The notes beneath the pieces are model-generated. The model saw only the letters and a list, made by a program, of their open reading frames with translations, did not search any database and was not told the DNA's origin. This document shows, in pieces, positions 7,580-15,730 of a stretch of 50,632 nt of DNA (within the stretch, counting starts at the first letter, position 1; every line of letters begins with the position of its first letter). This DNA comes from an uncultured Caulobacter sp. (lineage in GTDB: Bacteria; Pseudomonadota; Alphaproteobacteria; Caulobacterales; Caulobacteraceae): NCBI GenBank assembly GCA_937925635.1, contig CALALX010000104.1, positions 1-50,632 of the forward strand, in the 5' to 3' direction. A program made the translations under genes and the position numbers.

Positions 7580-9223
7580 ATGGCCGGTTGGAACTTTGCC
7601 GACGTCTGGGAAGAGATCGCCCGGGCGAGGCCCGAACGGCCGGCCCAGATCCAGGGCGATCGGGTCATCAGCTGGCGCGACTTCGATCGGCGGTCCAACG
7701 CCCTGGCCGCCCATCTGCTCACGGAGGGCCTTGGCCAGGGCGCCAAGGTGGCGGCCTATCTCTATAATGCGCCGGAATACCTTGAGACCTACTACGCGGC
7801 GTTCAAGGCGGGCCTGGCCCCAGTCAACACCAACTACCGCTACGAGGCCGAGGAGCTCGTCTATCTCTTCGACAACGCCGACGCCGAGGCGATCGTCTTC
7901 CATGCCGGCTTCGCGCCCAAACTGGAGGCCATCCGCGCCCGCCTGCCGCAGGTGAAGGCCTGGGTGGCCGTCGCCGACCAGGGCGCGCCGATCCCCGCCT
8001 GGGCGGTCGAGTACGAGAGCATTGTCGCCGACGGCGCCGACCGGGTGATCGCGCCTTGGGGTCGGTCAGGCGACGACCTGCTGCTTCTCTATACGGGCGG
8101 CACCACCGGCATGCCCAAGGGCGTGATGTGGCGCCAGGACGATCTGTTCCAGGTGCTCGGCGCCGGCGGCAACGCCTTGGCCGGAATCCCGCCTCTTGAG
8201 ACTGCGGCCGAGGCCGGCGAGCGCGTACGCACCGGCAAGGCCGGAACCATGGACCTGCCGCCGCCGGGATCGGCCATCGCCGCCTGCCCGCTGATGCACG
8301 GCACCGCCCAGTTCAGCAGCTTTGGCGTGCTCAACACCGGCGGCTGCATCGTCAGCCTCCCGTCGCGCCGCTTCGACGCCGTCGAACTGTGGAACGAGGT
8401 CGACCGCCTCCGCGCCAGCAGCATCGCCATCGTCGGCCTGGCCTTCGCCCAGCCGATGCTGGAGGCGCTGGACGCCAACCCCGGCCGGTGGGACCTGAGC
8501 TGCGTGGCGCGCATCGGCTCGTCCGGCACTGTCTGGAGTCTTGAGAACAAGCAGGCCTTGCTCAAGCATCTGCCGTCCGGGGCCATGTTGATGGACAGCC
8601 TCGGCTCGTCCGAGGCGGTGGGTCTCGGCTCCTCGGCCTCGGTCGCCGGCGTGGAGGCCCAGACCGCCCAGTTCATGGTCGGCCCCAATTCGGCGGTGTT
8701 CACCGAGGACGGCCGCCGCGTGGAGCCGGGCAGCGGCGAGCGCGGCCTGGTCGCCGTCGGCGGCTTCATCCCGTCCGGCTACTACAAGGACCCTGAGAAG
8801 TCGGCGAAGACCTTCCGCGTGTTCGAGGGGCGCCGGTGGTCGGTGCCCGGCGACTTCGCCGAGGTCAACGCCGACGGCACGATCAAGCTGCTGGGCCGCG
8901 GCTCGCAAGTGGTCAACACCGGCGGCGAGAAGGTCTTCCCCGAGGAGGTTGAGGAGGCGCTGAAGACGCATCCGGCCATCCGCGACGCCGTGGTCGTGGG
9001 CGTGCCCGACCCGCGCTTTGGCGAGAAGGTCTGCGCCGTGGTCGACGTGGGCGATGCGCCGCCGCTGTCGCTGGCCGACCTGGCGGCCCATGTGAAGGGC
9101 CGGCTGGCCGACTACAAGACGCCCAGGGCCCTGGTGCTGGCGCCGGTCGAGCGGGCCGCCAACGGCAAGGTCGACTATAAGGCCGTCCGCGCCCAAGCCC
9201 TTGTGGCGCTTGGCGCGGGGTGA
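7580..9223 (+). CDS. Acyl-CoA synthetase (AMP-dependent, ANL superfamily)
   Basis: This 547-residue cytosolic enzyme activates a carboxylic acid to its CoA thioester via an acyl-adenylate. The P-loop LLLYTGGTTGMPKGVMW begins near residue 169. Core motif DSLGSSEAVG is present. The hinge/A8 region reads FRVFEGRRWSVPGDFAEVNADGTIKLLGRGSQVVNTGGEKVFPEEVE, and the C-terminal catalytic lysine lies in ANGKVDYK. The sequence most resembles fatty-acid-CoA ligases such as FadD3-like enzymes acting on bulky or medium-chain acids. The substrate cannot be set from sequence alone. The ATG at 7580 has GGGAG upstream. It is a single-gene unit between the copper pair and the M13 peptidases. Confidence 0.9.
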   Translation: MAGWNFADVWEEIARARPERPAQIQGDRVISWRDFDRRSNALAAHLLTEGLGQGAKVAAYLYNAPEYLETYYAAFKAGLAPVNTNYRYEAEELVYLFDNADAEAIVFHAGFAPKLEAIRARLPQVKAWVAVADQGAPIPAWAVEYESIVADGADRVIAPWGRSGDDLLLLYTGGTTGMPKGVMWRQDDLFQVLGAGGNALAGIPPLETAAEAGERVRTGKAGTMDLPPPGSAIAACPLMHGTAQFSSFGVLNTGGCIVSLPSRRFDAVELWNEVDRLRASSIAIVGLAFAQPMLEALDANPGRWDLSCVARIGSSGTVWSLENKQALLKHLPSGAMLMDSLGSSEAVGLGSSASVAGVEAQTAQFMVGPNSAVFTEDGRRVEPGSGERGLVAVGGFIPSGYYKDPEKSAKTFRVFEGRRWSVPGDFAEVNADGTIKLLGRGSQVVNTGGEKVFPEEVEEALKTHPAIRDAVVVGVPDPRFGEKVCAVVDVGDAPPLSLADLAAHVKGRLADYKTPRALVLAPVERAANGKVDYKAVRAQALVALGAG

Positions 9224-9319
9224 CCCGCGACCCATCGTCCATGAACTTTTTGTAAGAGACGGCGACGGACCCGCCGGTGCATGGTCCGCGCCAACCGATC
9301 ACTTGCGGACTTTTTCTCC

Positions 9320-11389
9320 ATGAAACGTATCCTGCTTTCCGCCGCCGCGGCGCTGGCGCTGACCGCCGCCGCCGGGACCTTCGCGCTCGCCCACGCCGCC
9401 GACGCCGCCGCAACCGCACCGGCCGCCGATCCGACCGCAGCGGCGCGCATGGGGCCGTGGGGCTTCGATGTCGCCGGCATGGACCGCAAGGTTGCGCCCG
9501 GCGAGAACTTCGTGCGCTACGCCACCGGCACGTATCTCGACAACCTCACCATTCCCGCCGACCGGGTCAGCTGGGGCTCGTTCAACGCCCTGGCCGAGCT
9601 GTCCAACGCCCGCACCCAGGCGATCATCGACCGCGCGTCGGCGACCCAGAACGCGAGCGGCGAGACACAGCAGATCGGCGCCCTCTACAACAGCTTCATG
9701 GACGAAGCCCGGCTTGACGCCCTCGGGGCCAAGCCGCTGGCCGGCGATTTCGCCCGCATCAAGGGCGCCGCGTCCCGCGAGGCCCAGGCCGAGCTGATGG
9801 GCCGCAGCCAGGGCGCGTTCGGGGCCAGCTTCTTCGGCTCCTACATCTGGCAGGACGCCAAGGCGCCGACCCAGTACGCCGCCTACGTCTCGCAGGGCGG
9901 TCTCGGCCTGCCCGACCGCGACTACTATCTGGACGCCAAGTTCGCGGACAAGAAGACCGCCTATCGCGCCCACATCGCCAAGATCCTGACCATGGCCGGC
10001 TGGCCGGACGCCGAGAAGGCGGCCGACGCCATCCTGGCGCTGGAGACCCGCATCGCCGAGGCCAGCTGGACCAAGGTCGAGCAGCGCGACGCCGACAAGA
10101 CCTACAACCCGCGCACGCTGGCCGAGCTGGAAGCCATGGCGCCCGGCTTCCCCTGGAAGTCCTGGGCCAAGGGCGCGAACCTGACCAACGGCAAGCTGAT
10201 CGTCGGCGAGCCGACCGCCTTCACGAAGATCGCCGCCATCTACGCTGAAACGCCGCTCCCGGTGATCCAGGCCTGGCAGGCCTTCCACACCGCCGACCAG
10301 GCGTCGCCCTATCTGTCGAAGGCCTTCTCGGACGCCAACTTCGAGTTCTACGGCAAGACCCTCTCCGGTCAGCCGGAGCAGCGCGCCCGCGCCAAGCGCG
10401 GCTCGGCCCTGGTCGGCGGCAACCTCGGCGAAGCCGTGGGCAAGCTCTATGTGGCGGCCTATTTCCCGGCCGAGTCGAAGGCCAAGATGGAAAAGCTGGT
10501 CAACGACCTGCTGGTCGCCATGAAGGGCCGCATCGACAACCTCGACTGGATGAGCCCTGAGACCAAGGCTCGCGCCCAGAAGAAGCTGTCCACCTTCACC
10601 GTCAAGATCGGCTACCCGAACAAGTGGCGCGACTACTCCGCCCTGACCATCAAGTCCGATGACCTGTACGGCAACATGGAGCGGATCAACGCCTTCAACT
10701 GGGCCTACGAGACGGCCAAGCTGGGCAAGCCGGTCGATCGCGACGAGTGGGGCATGTTCCCGCAGACCGTGAACGCCTACTACAACCCCACGCTCAACGA
10801 GATCGTGTTCCCGGCCGCCATCCTGCAGCCGCCGTTCTTCGATCCTGACGCCGATCCGGCCATCAACTACGGCGGCATCGGCGCGGTCATCGGCCACGAG
10901 ATCAGCCACGGCTTTGACGACCAGGGCGCCAAGTACGACGCCGACGGCGCCCTGCGCGACTGGTGGCAGCCCGCCGACACCGCGCAGTTCCAGGGGCGCA
11001 CCAAGCAGCTGGGCGCCATGTATTCGACCTACGAACCCCTGCCGGGCATCTTCGTGAACGGCGACCTGACCATGGGCGAGAACATCGGCGACCTGGGCGG
11101 CATCCTGATCGCACTGGACGCCTACCACCTGTCGCTGGGCGGCAAGCCCGCGCCGGTGATCGACGGCTTCACCGGCGACCAGCGCTTCTTCCTCGGCTTC
11201 GCCCAGATCTGGCGCGCCAAGATGCGGGACGACGCGGTCAAGCAACAGGTCGTTTCCGACCCGCACTCGCCGGCCTACTTCCGTGGCTACGGCACGGTCC
11301 GCAACGTCGACGCCTGGTACGATGCCTTCGGCGTGAAGGAAGGTGACCCGATGTACGTGAAGCCCTCGGATCGCGTACGCATCTGGTAA
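9320..11389 (+). CDS. M13 family (neprilysin/PepO-like) exported metallopeptidase 1
   Basis: This 689-residue zinc endopeptidase has a signal peptide (MKRILLSAAAALALTAAAGT...AHAAD). Peptidase_M13_N then covers most of the protein and the catalytic domain the last ~200 residues. The zinc site is HEISH (H526, E527, H530), with E587 of GENIGD as third ligand and D591 as the partner. The substrate-anchoring motif reads NAYYNPTLNEIVFPAAILQ, and the ending RVRIW matches the family's conserved C-terminal tryptophan. I start at the ATG at 9320 because it gives a clean signal peptide, and the in-frame ATG at 9281 would only add 13 non-signal residues. It probably cleaves small peptides in the periplasm. 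A strong terminator follows. Confidence 0.93.
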   Translation: MKRILLSAAAALALTAAAGTFALAHAADAAATAPAADPTAAARMGPWGFDVAGMDRKVAPGENFVRYATGTYLDNLTIPADRVSWGSFNALAELSNARTQAIIDRASATQNASGETQQIGALYNSFMDEARLDALGAKPLAGDFARIKGAASREAQAELMGRSQGAFGASFFGSYIWQDAKAPTQYAAYVSQGGLGLPDRDYYLDAKFADKKTAYRAHIAKILTMAGWPDAEKAADAILALETRIAEASWTKVEQRDADKTYNPRTLAELEAMAPGFPWKSWAKGANLTNGKLIVGEPTAFTKIAAIYAETPLPVIQAWQAFHTADQASPYLSKAFSDANFEFYGKTLSGQPEQRARAKRGSALVGGNLGEAVGKLYVAAYFPAESKAKMEKLVNDLLVAMKGRIDNLDWMSPETKARAQKKLSTFTVKIGYPNKWRDYSALTIKSDDLYGNMERINAFNWAYETAKLGKPVDRDEWGMFPQTVNAYYNPTLNEIVFPAAILQPPFFDPDADPAINYGGIGAVIGHEISHGFDDQGAKYDADGALRDWWQPADTAQFQGRTKQLGAMYSTYEPLPGIFVNGDLTMGENIGDLGGILIALDAYHLSLGGKPAPVIDGFTGDQRFFLGFAQIWRAKMRDDAVKQQVVSDPHSPAYFRGYGTVRNVDAWYDAFGVKEGDPMYVKPSDRVRIW

Positions 11390-11418
11390 GCGGTTACGCA
11401 ACATTGTTGCGCGGAAGG

Positions 11419-11448
11419 ATCCCTCCCCGGCTTGGGGAGGGATTTTTC
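11419..11448 (+). terminator. Rho-independent terminator after M13 peptidase 1
   Basis: A 10-base perfect stem (ATCCCTCCCC / GGGGAGGGAT) with a 5-base loop is followed directly by TTTTCTT. It separates the two M13 genes into independent transcripts. Confidence 0.85.
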
Positions 11449-11541
11449 TTGCGCGCTCAACGGCATGACAAAAATTTAAGGTCCGCCGACGGCCTCGCCG
11501 TGCATTCCTCCCGCCATTGAATTTTCTGGGGAAGATCGACC

Positions 11542-13656
11542 ATGAAGACGCTGCTGATGAGCGCGGCCGCGGCGGCCGCGCTGATGCTGGGCGCCCTGCC
11601 CGCCGCCGCGCAGGACCGCGCCTGCCTCGACGCCTTCTGCCTCGACGAGGTGATGTTCACGGCCGCCGACAGCAGCTCAGGCGCCGGTTCGGTGTCGCTG
11701 GAAAGTCCGCGCTACGGCGCCTGGGGCTTCGACATCTCCGGCATGGACCGGTCGGTGAAGCCAGGCGACGACTTCTTCAACTGGGCTAGCGGCAGCTGGT
11801 TCAAGACGATGGAAATCCCCGCCGACCGCACCCGGTTCGGCAACTTCGACGCGTTGGCGATTCTCTCGGAAGCCCGCACCAACGCCATCATCGAAGACGC
11901 CGTCGCCGGCAGGGTCCAGGACGTCGACGCCGCCAAGATCAGCGCCGCCTACAAGGCCTTCATGGACGAGGCCCGGATCGAGGCGCTCGGGGCCACGCCG
12001 ATCAAGCCAGAGCTCGACGCCCTGCGGGCGGCGAAGAGCCGCGACGACATCGCCGCCCTGATGGGGAAGGCGGCGTTCACCAACTACAACGCGCTGCTCG
12101 GCCTGGGCATCGGCGACGACGCCAAGGATCCCTCGCGGTACGCCGTCTACGCCGGCGCCGGCGGCCTCGGACTGCCCGATCGCGACTACTACCTGGACCC
12201 GAAGTTCGCGGACAAGAAGACCGCCTACGAGGCCTATATCGCCCGGATGCTGACGCTGATCGGCTGGTCGAAGCCGGCCGAGCACGCCAAGGCGATCGTG
12301 GCGCTGGAAACCCGGATCGCCGAGGCGACCTGGACGCGCGTTCAGCGCCGCGACCGTGACAAGACCTACAATCCCAAGACCCTGGCGGAACTGAAGGCAT
12401 TGAGCCCGGGCTTCGCCTGGGACCGTTACATCGACTCCGCCGGCCTGAAGGGCGTCGACCGCTTCGTGGTCACCACCGACACCGCCTTTCCGAAGATCGC
12501 CGCCATCTACGGCGAGACCGACCTCGACACCTTGAAGGCTTGGCAGGCCTTCCACGTCGCGGACGGCGCGGCGCCGCTGCTGTCGAAGGCCTTCGTCGAC
12601 GCCAGCTTCGACTTCAACGACAAGACCCTGGCCGGCCAGCCCGAGCAGCGTCCGCGGTGGAAACGCGGCGTCGCCGCCGTGAACGGCATGTTGGGCGAGT
12701 CGATCGGACGCATCTACGTCGCCCGCTACTTCCCGCCCGAATCCAAAGCCAAGATGGAGGCGCTGGTCGGCAACATTCGCGCCGCCATGAAGGCGCGCAT
12801 TGAGCGCCTCGACTGGATGGGCCCGGAGACCAAGGCCAAGGCGCTCGACAAGCTCGCGAAGTTCGGCGTCAAGATCGGCTATCCCGACAAGTGGCGTGAC
12901 TATTCGGCGCTCGAGATCCGGGCCGACGACGCCTATGGCAACGCTGTCCGCGCCGGAGCCTACGAGTGGAACCGCCAGGTCGCGCGCCTCAACGGGCCGG
13001 TCGACAAGGCCGAGTGGAACATGTTCCCGCAGCGCGTGAACGCCTACTACAGCTCGGTGAAGAACGAGATCGTCTTCCCGGCGGCCATCCTGCAGGCGCC
13101 GTTCTTCCATCCGGACGCCGATCCGGCGATCAACTACGGCGGCATCGGCGGCGTCATTGGCCACGAGATCAGCCACGGCTTCGACGACCAGGGCCGCAAG
13201 TCCGACGGCGACGGCGTGCTGCGCGACTGGTGGACGGCCGAGGACGCCGCCAAGTTCAAGGCCCAGGCCGACCGTCTCGGCGCCCAGTACTCATCCTACG
13301 AGCCGATCCCCGGGGCGAAGGTCCAGGGCGGCCTCACCATGGGCGAGAACATCGGCGACATGGGCGGCCTGTCGCTCGCCTACGACGCCTACATGATCTC
13401 GCTCGGCGGCAAGCCGGCGCCGGTCCTCGACGGCTTCACCGGCCAGCAGCGGGTGTTCCTCGGCTGGGCGCAGGTGTGGCGGGCCAAGTACCGCGACGAC
13501 GCGATCCGCCAGCAGGTCGTCTCCGACCCGCACTCGCCGCCGTACTTCCGGGTGAACGGCACGATCGTGAACCTCGATCCCTGGTATGACGCCTTTGGCG
13601 TGAAGGATGGCGACAAGCTCTATGTCGCGCCCCAGGATCGCGTGCGGATCTGGTGA
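11542..13656 (+). CDS. M13 family exported metallopeptidase 2 (paralogue)
   Basis: This 704-residue paralogue of the preceding gene has a signal peptide (MKTLLMSAAAAAALMLGALP) and the same order of domains. Catalytic residues are H541-E542-x-x-H545, E602 and D606, and it has the same RVRIW end. Long blocks are nearly identical to copy 1 (GLPDRDYYLDPKFADKKTAY; DPAINYGGIGGVIGHEISHGFDDQG). It differs by an insert after the signal peptide containing two cysteines (RACLDAFCLDE), absent in copy 1, which could form a disulfide. The pair points to local tandem duplication with some specialisation. GGGGAAG precedes the ATG, and the gene has its own terminator. Confidence 0.93.
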   Translation: MKTLLMSAAAAAALMLGALPAAAQDRACLDAFCLDEVMFTAADSSSGAGSVSLESPRYGAWGFDISGMDRSVKPGDDFFNWASGSWFKTMEIPADRTRFGNFDALAILSEARTNAIIEDAVAGRVQDVDAAKISAAYKAFMDEARIEALGATPIKPELDALRAAKSRDDIAALMGKAAFTNYNALLGLGIGDDAKDPSRYAVYAGAGGLGLPDRDYYLDPKFADKKTAYEAYIARMLTLIGWSKPAEHAKAIVALETRIAEATWTRVQRRDRDKTYNPKTLAELKALSPGFAWDRYIDSAGLKGVDRFVVTTDTAFPKIAAIYGETDLDTLKAWQAFHVADGAAPLLSKAFVDASFDFNDKTLAGQPEQRPRWKRGVAAVNGMLGESIGRIYVARYFPPESKAKMEALVGNIRAAMKARIERLDWMGPETKAKALDKLAKFGVKIGYPDKWRDYSALEIRADDAYGNAVRAGAYEWNRQVARLNGPVDKAEWNMFPQRVNAYYSSVKNEIVFPAAILQAPFFHPDADPAINYGGIGGVIGHEISHGFDDQGRKSDGDGVLRDWWTAEDAAKFKAQADRLGAQYSSYEPIPGAKVQGGLTMGENIGDMGGLSLAYDAYMISLGGKPAPVLDGFTGQQRVFLGWAQVWRAKYRDDAIRQQVVSDPHSPPYFRVNGTIVNLDPWYDAFGVKDGDKLYVAPQDRVRIW

Positions 13657-13678
13657 TCCCGACCGCTGCGGGATGACC

Positions 13679-13709
13679 AAGGGGCGGTCCGTATGGATCG
13701 CCCCTTTTT
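13679..13709 (+). terminator. Rho-independent terminator after M13 peptidase 2
   Basis: GGGGCGGTCC (13681-13690) pairs with GGATCGCCCC (13695-13704), including one G-U, around a GTAT loop. Five T's follow. The gene beyond it is convergent. Confidence 0.8.
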
Positions 13710-13717
13710 CCTGAGCG

Positions 13718-14302
13718 CTACGTCGCCGACAGCGTCGCCAGCATGAAGTCGGCTCGGGCGGCCACGGTTGTCTTCGGCAGATCGATCAGCCGATAGCCGT
13801 GCCGTTCGTAGCCGGCCCGCAAAGGTCCATACTCGGCCAGAGCCTCGTCAAAGCCATGGCGCCGCTCGGCGTCGGCCGCGAAGATCTCCGGCCACGGCGG
13901 GGCGACGAACACGGTGCTGTTGTAGCGGCAGCGCGCGACGGCGCCCGCGACGGTTGGCGGGACAGCCATCCCCAGGCGCTCGAGCCCGCAAAGCTGATCG
14001 ATCGGCGAGCGATCGAAGAAGACCGGACCCGGCGACTCCGCCGCCTGAATGCGGAAGTGCAAGGCCCGCGAGACGGCCAGCTCGCCGAACCTCAGCGGCT
14101 CGGACCAGGGCAGCGCGTCGCCGCCGGTCCAGTCCTGCTCCCGGACGATCTGCCGGCCCGCCTCCGGGAAGGTCGAAAAGCCGCGCCGCGCCAGTTCGGC
14201 CAACAGCGTCGACTTGCCGCCGCCGGAGCAGCCGGTGATGACGACAAAGCGGTCGACATCCAACGCGGCCGCTGACGGGGCGTATGCGTCTTCCAGGGTC
14301 AT
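13718..14302 (-). CDS. AAA_28-like P-loop ATPase/kinase
   Basis: This 194-residue protein has Walker A GCSGGGKST (about residues 24-32) and a Walker B-like GPVFFDRSPIDQL. It matches small AAA_28/NTPase-like proteins that may act as kinases or nucleotide hydrolases. The PEAGRQIVREQ segment after Walker A is characteristic of that family. I use the ATG at 14302, which has GGGAG five bases upstream. An in-frame ATG 39 bases earlier falls next to a palindromic repeat. It stands alone and convergent to the M13 gene, and its cellular role is unknown. Confidence 0.75.
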   Translation of the reverse strand: MTLEDAYAPSAAALDVDRFVVITGCSGGGKSTLLAELARRGFSTFPEAGRQIVREQDWTGGDALPWSEPLRFGELAVSRALHFRIQAAESPGPVFFDRSPIDQLCGLERLGMAVPPTVAGAVARCRYNSTVFVAPPWPEIFAADAERRHGFDEALAEYGPLRAGYERHGYRLIDLPKTTVAARADFMLATLSAT

Positions 14303-14327
14303 GGAAGCTCCCAATGTTGGCGTGGGT

Positions 14328-14431
14328 GCGTCCTTCGACACGCCGCTTCGCGGGTGCCCAGGATGACTACGAGAGAAGGCTACCCACCCTCGTCATGCCG
14401 AGCAGCGCCAGAGGCGCGTTTCGAAGCACGC
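14328..14431. repeat. Imperfect palindromic REP-like element
   Basis: The two 40-base arms at 14328-14367 and 14392-14431 are inverted copies matching at roughly two thirds of positions. The best conserved parts are their outer ends (GCGTCCTTCGA versus GCGTGCTTCGA after inversion) and inner ATGAC. The CCTTCGA...AGGATGAC layout is common between alphaproteobacterial genes. It lies just upstream of the P-loop ATPase gene. Confidence 0.5.
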
Positions 14432-14492
14432 AGAGCGGCCAACCTATCGTTTTGGCGGTAGTGTCAATTTTGTGGAGTCGACCCCGAAAGGA

Positions 14493-14536
14493 CTAAGCCC
14501 GCCGCGGGGGATAATCGCGGCGGGCTTAGCTTTTTC
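14493..14536 (+). terminator. Strong terminator-like hairpin with no obvious gene before it
   Basis: CTAAGCCCGCCGC (14493-14505) and GCGGCGGGCTTAG (14517-14529) form a perfect 13-base stem with an 11-base loop. CTTTTTCC follows on the plus strand. On the minus strand the tail is TCCTTTCGG, so it may work both ways. Plus-strand DNA before it contains no protein gene, which raises the possibility of a small RNA ending here. Confidence 0.65.
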
Positions 14537-14767
14537 CTCGATCACTCGATCCAAGCGGGCGTTTCCTCCCCGAAACGCCGTGAGGCCAGAACTCTCTGGG
14601 GTTCTTGTTCCTCGCGCACCGTCAAAAGACGGCATATCCTTTGCGCTGTCAACCGATGCATGGCGGCTTTCGCGCAAGAAAATACGCCGTTCGCCCCCAT
14701 AACGGGGCGTTTCTTGGACCCGGTCGTCAAAAGAACGGCCGCGCGGGCCATCTTTTTGACTCTGCCG

Positions 14768-15730
14768 TCAATTCTGTGTCGTCAGGCGCGCCGCCAGTGA
14801 TTCGGCGGCCTCGGAAACCGGCTCGAACAGATGCTCGGGACGAGTCGCCGCGACGGGTCCGATTCCCGCGGTCGCCAGCAAGGATTGGGCGGCCAGCAGG
14901 TCGCCCTCGCGCAGCAGAAGGCCATTGGCGCGCGGCCGAGCGCCGGCTTCGACCAGCTTCGCCAAAGCCGCCCGGGCCCCGGCGTCCTGCTCGGCCGGCC
15001 AGACCAGCATGACGCTGCCCCGGGCCCGTGCCCGCGCCTCGACCACCGACAGGAGCTGCCGCACGACCGCCAGCCGTTCGCCATCCCAGTCGGCGGTCAG
15101 AGACGCCGCCAGCCGAGCCTGGCTCTTCAGGATGACGCCGTCGCCGACGATCTTCAGGTGGTTGGCCGACAGGGTCGCGCCCGTGGTGGTGATGTCGACG
15201 ATGATTTCCGCCGCGCCGGAGGCCGGGGCTCCTTCGGTGGCGCCGCCCGACTCGACGATCCGGTAGTCGGCCACGCCCGCCTTCGCGAAGAAGGCCCGGG
15301 TCTGGACGATGTACTTCGTCGCCACGCGCAGCCGCCGTCCGGTCCGGATCAGATGCATGTGCGCCACCTCCTCGAGGTCGGCCATGCTGTCGACGTCGAG
15401 CCAACCGCGCGGCACGGCGACGACCAGGTCGGCGCGGCCGAAGCCCAGCGCCCGGAGCAGTTCGATCCGGCCATCCAGGTCGCTGATCTGCTCACGGAGG
15501 AGATCCTCGCCGGTGACGCCCAGGTGGACCTCCCCGGCGTCAAGCGCGGCGGCGATGTCGGAGGCCGACAGCAGGCGCACCTCGACGCCGGGCAGCGCAT
15601 CGACCCGCGCCGAGTAGCCGCGGCCGCCCGCCGGCGCCGACAGCGGCAGCCCGGCGTCGGCCAGCCAGGCCTCGACCTGTTCCTTCAGGCGTCCCTTGGA
15701 CGGGATCGCCAGAATCAGAGGGCTGCTCAT
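14768..15730 (-). CDS. hisG: ATP phosphoribosyltransferase catalytic subunit
   Basis: This 320-residue first enzyme of histidine synthesis condenses ATP with PRPP. The catalytic part (residues 1 to about 225) shows ILAIPSKGRLKE, DIAAALDAGEVHLGVTGEDLL, GRADLVVAVP, RVATKYIVQTRAFF and the PRPP-loop IIVDITTTGATLSANHLKIV. It overlaps hisZ by four bases (ATGA), so it is co-translated with its regulatory partner. HisZ-dependent HisG proteins are normally about 220 residues. This one has a ~95-residue extension that does not look like the classical HisG_C ACT-like domain, so it is a long form retained beside HisZ. The last gene of the hisS-hisZ-hisG unit. Confidence 0.92.
   Translation of the reverse strand: MSSPLILAIPSKGRLKEQVEAWLADAGLPLSAPAGGRGYSARVDALPGVEVRLLSASDIAAALDAGEVHLGVTGEDLLREQISDLDGRIELLRALGFGRADLVVAVPRGWLDVDSMADLEEVAHMHLIRTGRRLRVATKYIVQTRAFFAKAGVADYRIVESGGATEGAPASGAAEIIVDITTTGATLSANHLKIVGDGVILKSQARLAASLTADWDGERLAVVRQLLSVVEARARARGSVMLVWPAEQDAGARAALAKLVEAGARPRANGLLLREGDLLAAQSLLATAGIGPVAATRPEHLFEPVSEAAESLAARLTTQN

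Larger units (their letters stand above)
14303..14767. other. Gene-free 465-base interval with hairpins
   Basis: No convincing protein gene lies here. It holds the REP-like palindrome at 14328-14431, a strong terminator-like hairpin at 14493-14529, and then several smaller perfect hairpins. These are GGCGTTTC/GAAACGCC at 14558-14579, CCAGA/TCTGG at 14586-14599, CCGTC/GACGG at 14619-14632, and a GCCCC/GGGGC stem near 14694-14708. A short GGCC..GGCC stem at about 14738-14750 just after hisG may end the his transcript. The succession of stems suggests a structured transcript, on either strand, but I cannot assign it to a known RNA family. Confidence 0.45.

Noticed and set aside
9299..11404. 701-codon minus-strand frame opposite M13 peptidase 1
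   Set aside because: Antisense frame with composition typical of high-GC third-position bias; the plus strand has a complete metallopeptidase with catalytic residues.
14598..14620. Possible tRNA T-arm (GGGGTTCTTGTTCC)
   Set aside because: The T stem cannot pair properly, the loop lacks TTC-purine-A form, and no acceptor, D or anticodon arms are found around it.
14444..14677. 77-codon minus-strand frame (with ARGTRTPE...)
   Set aside because: It runs across the strong hairpin at 14493-14529, has no start context and no domain; more likely non-coding.
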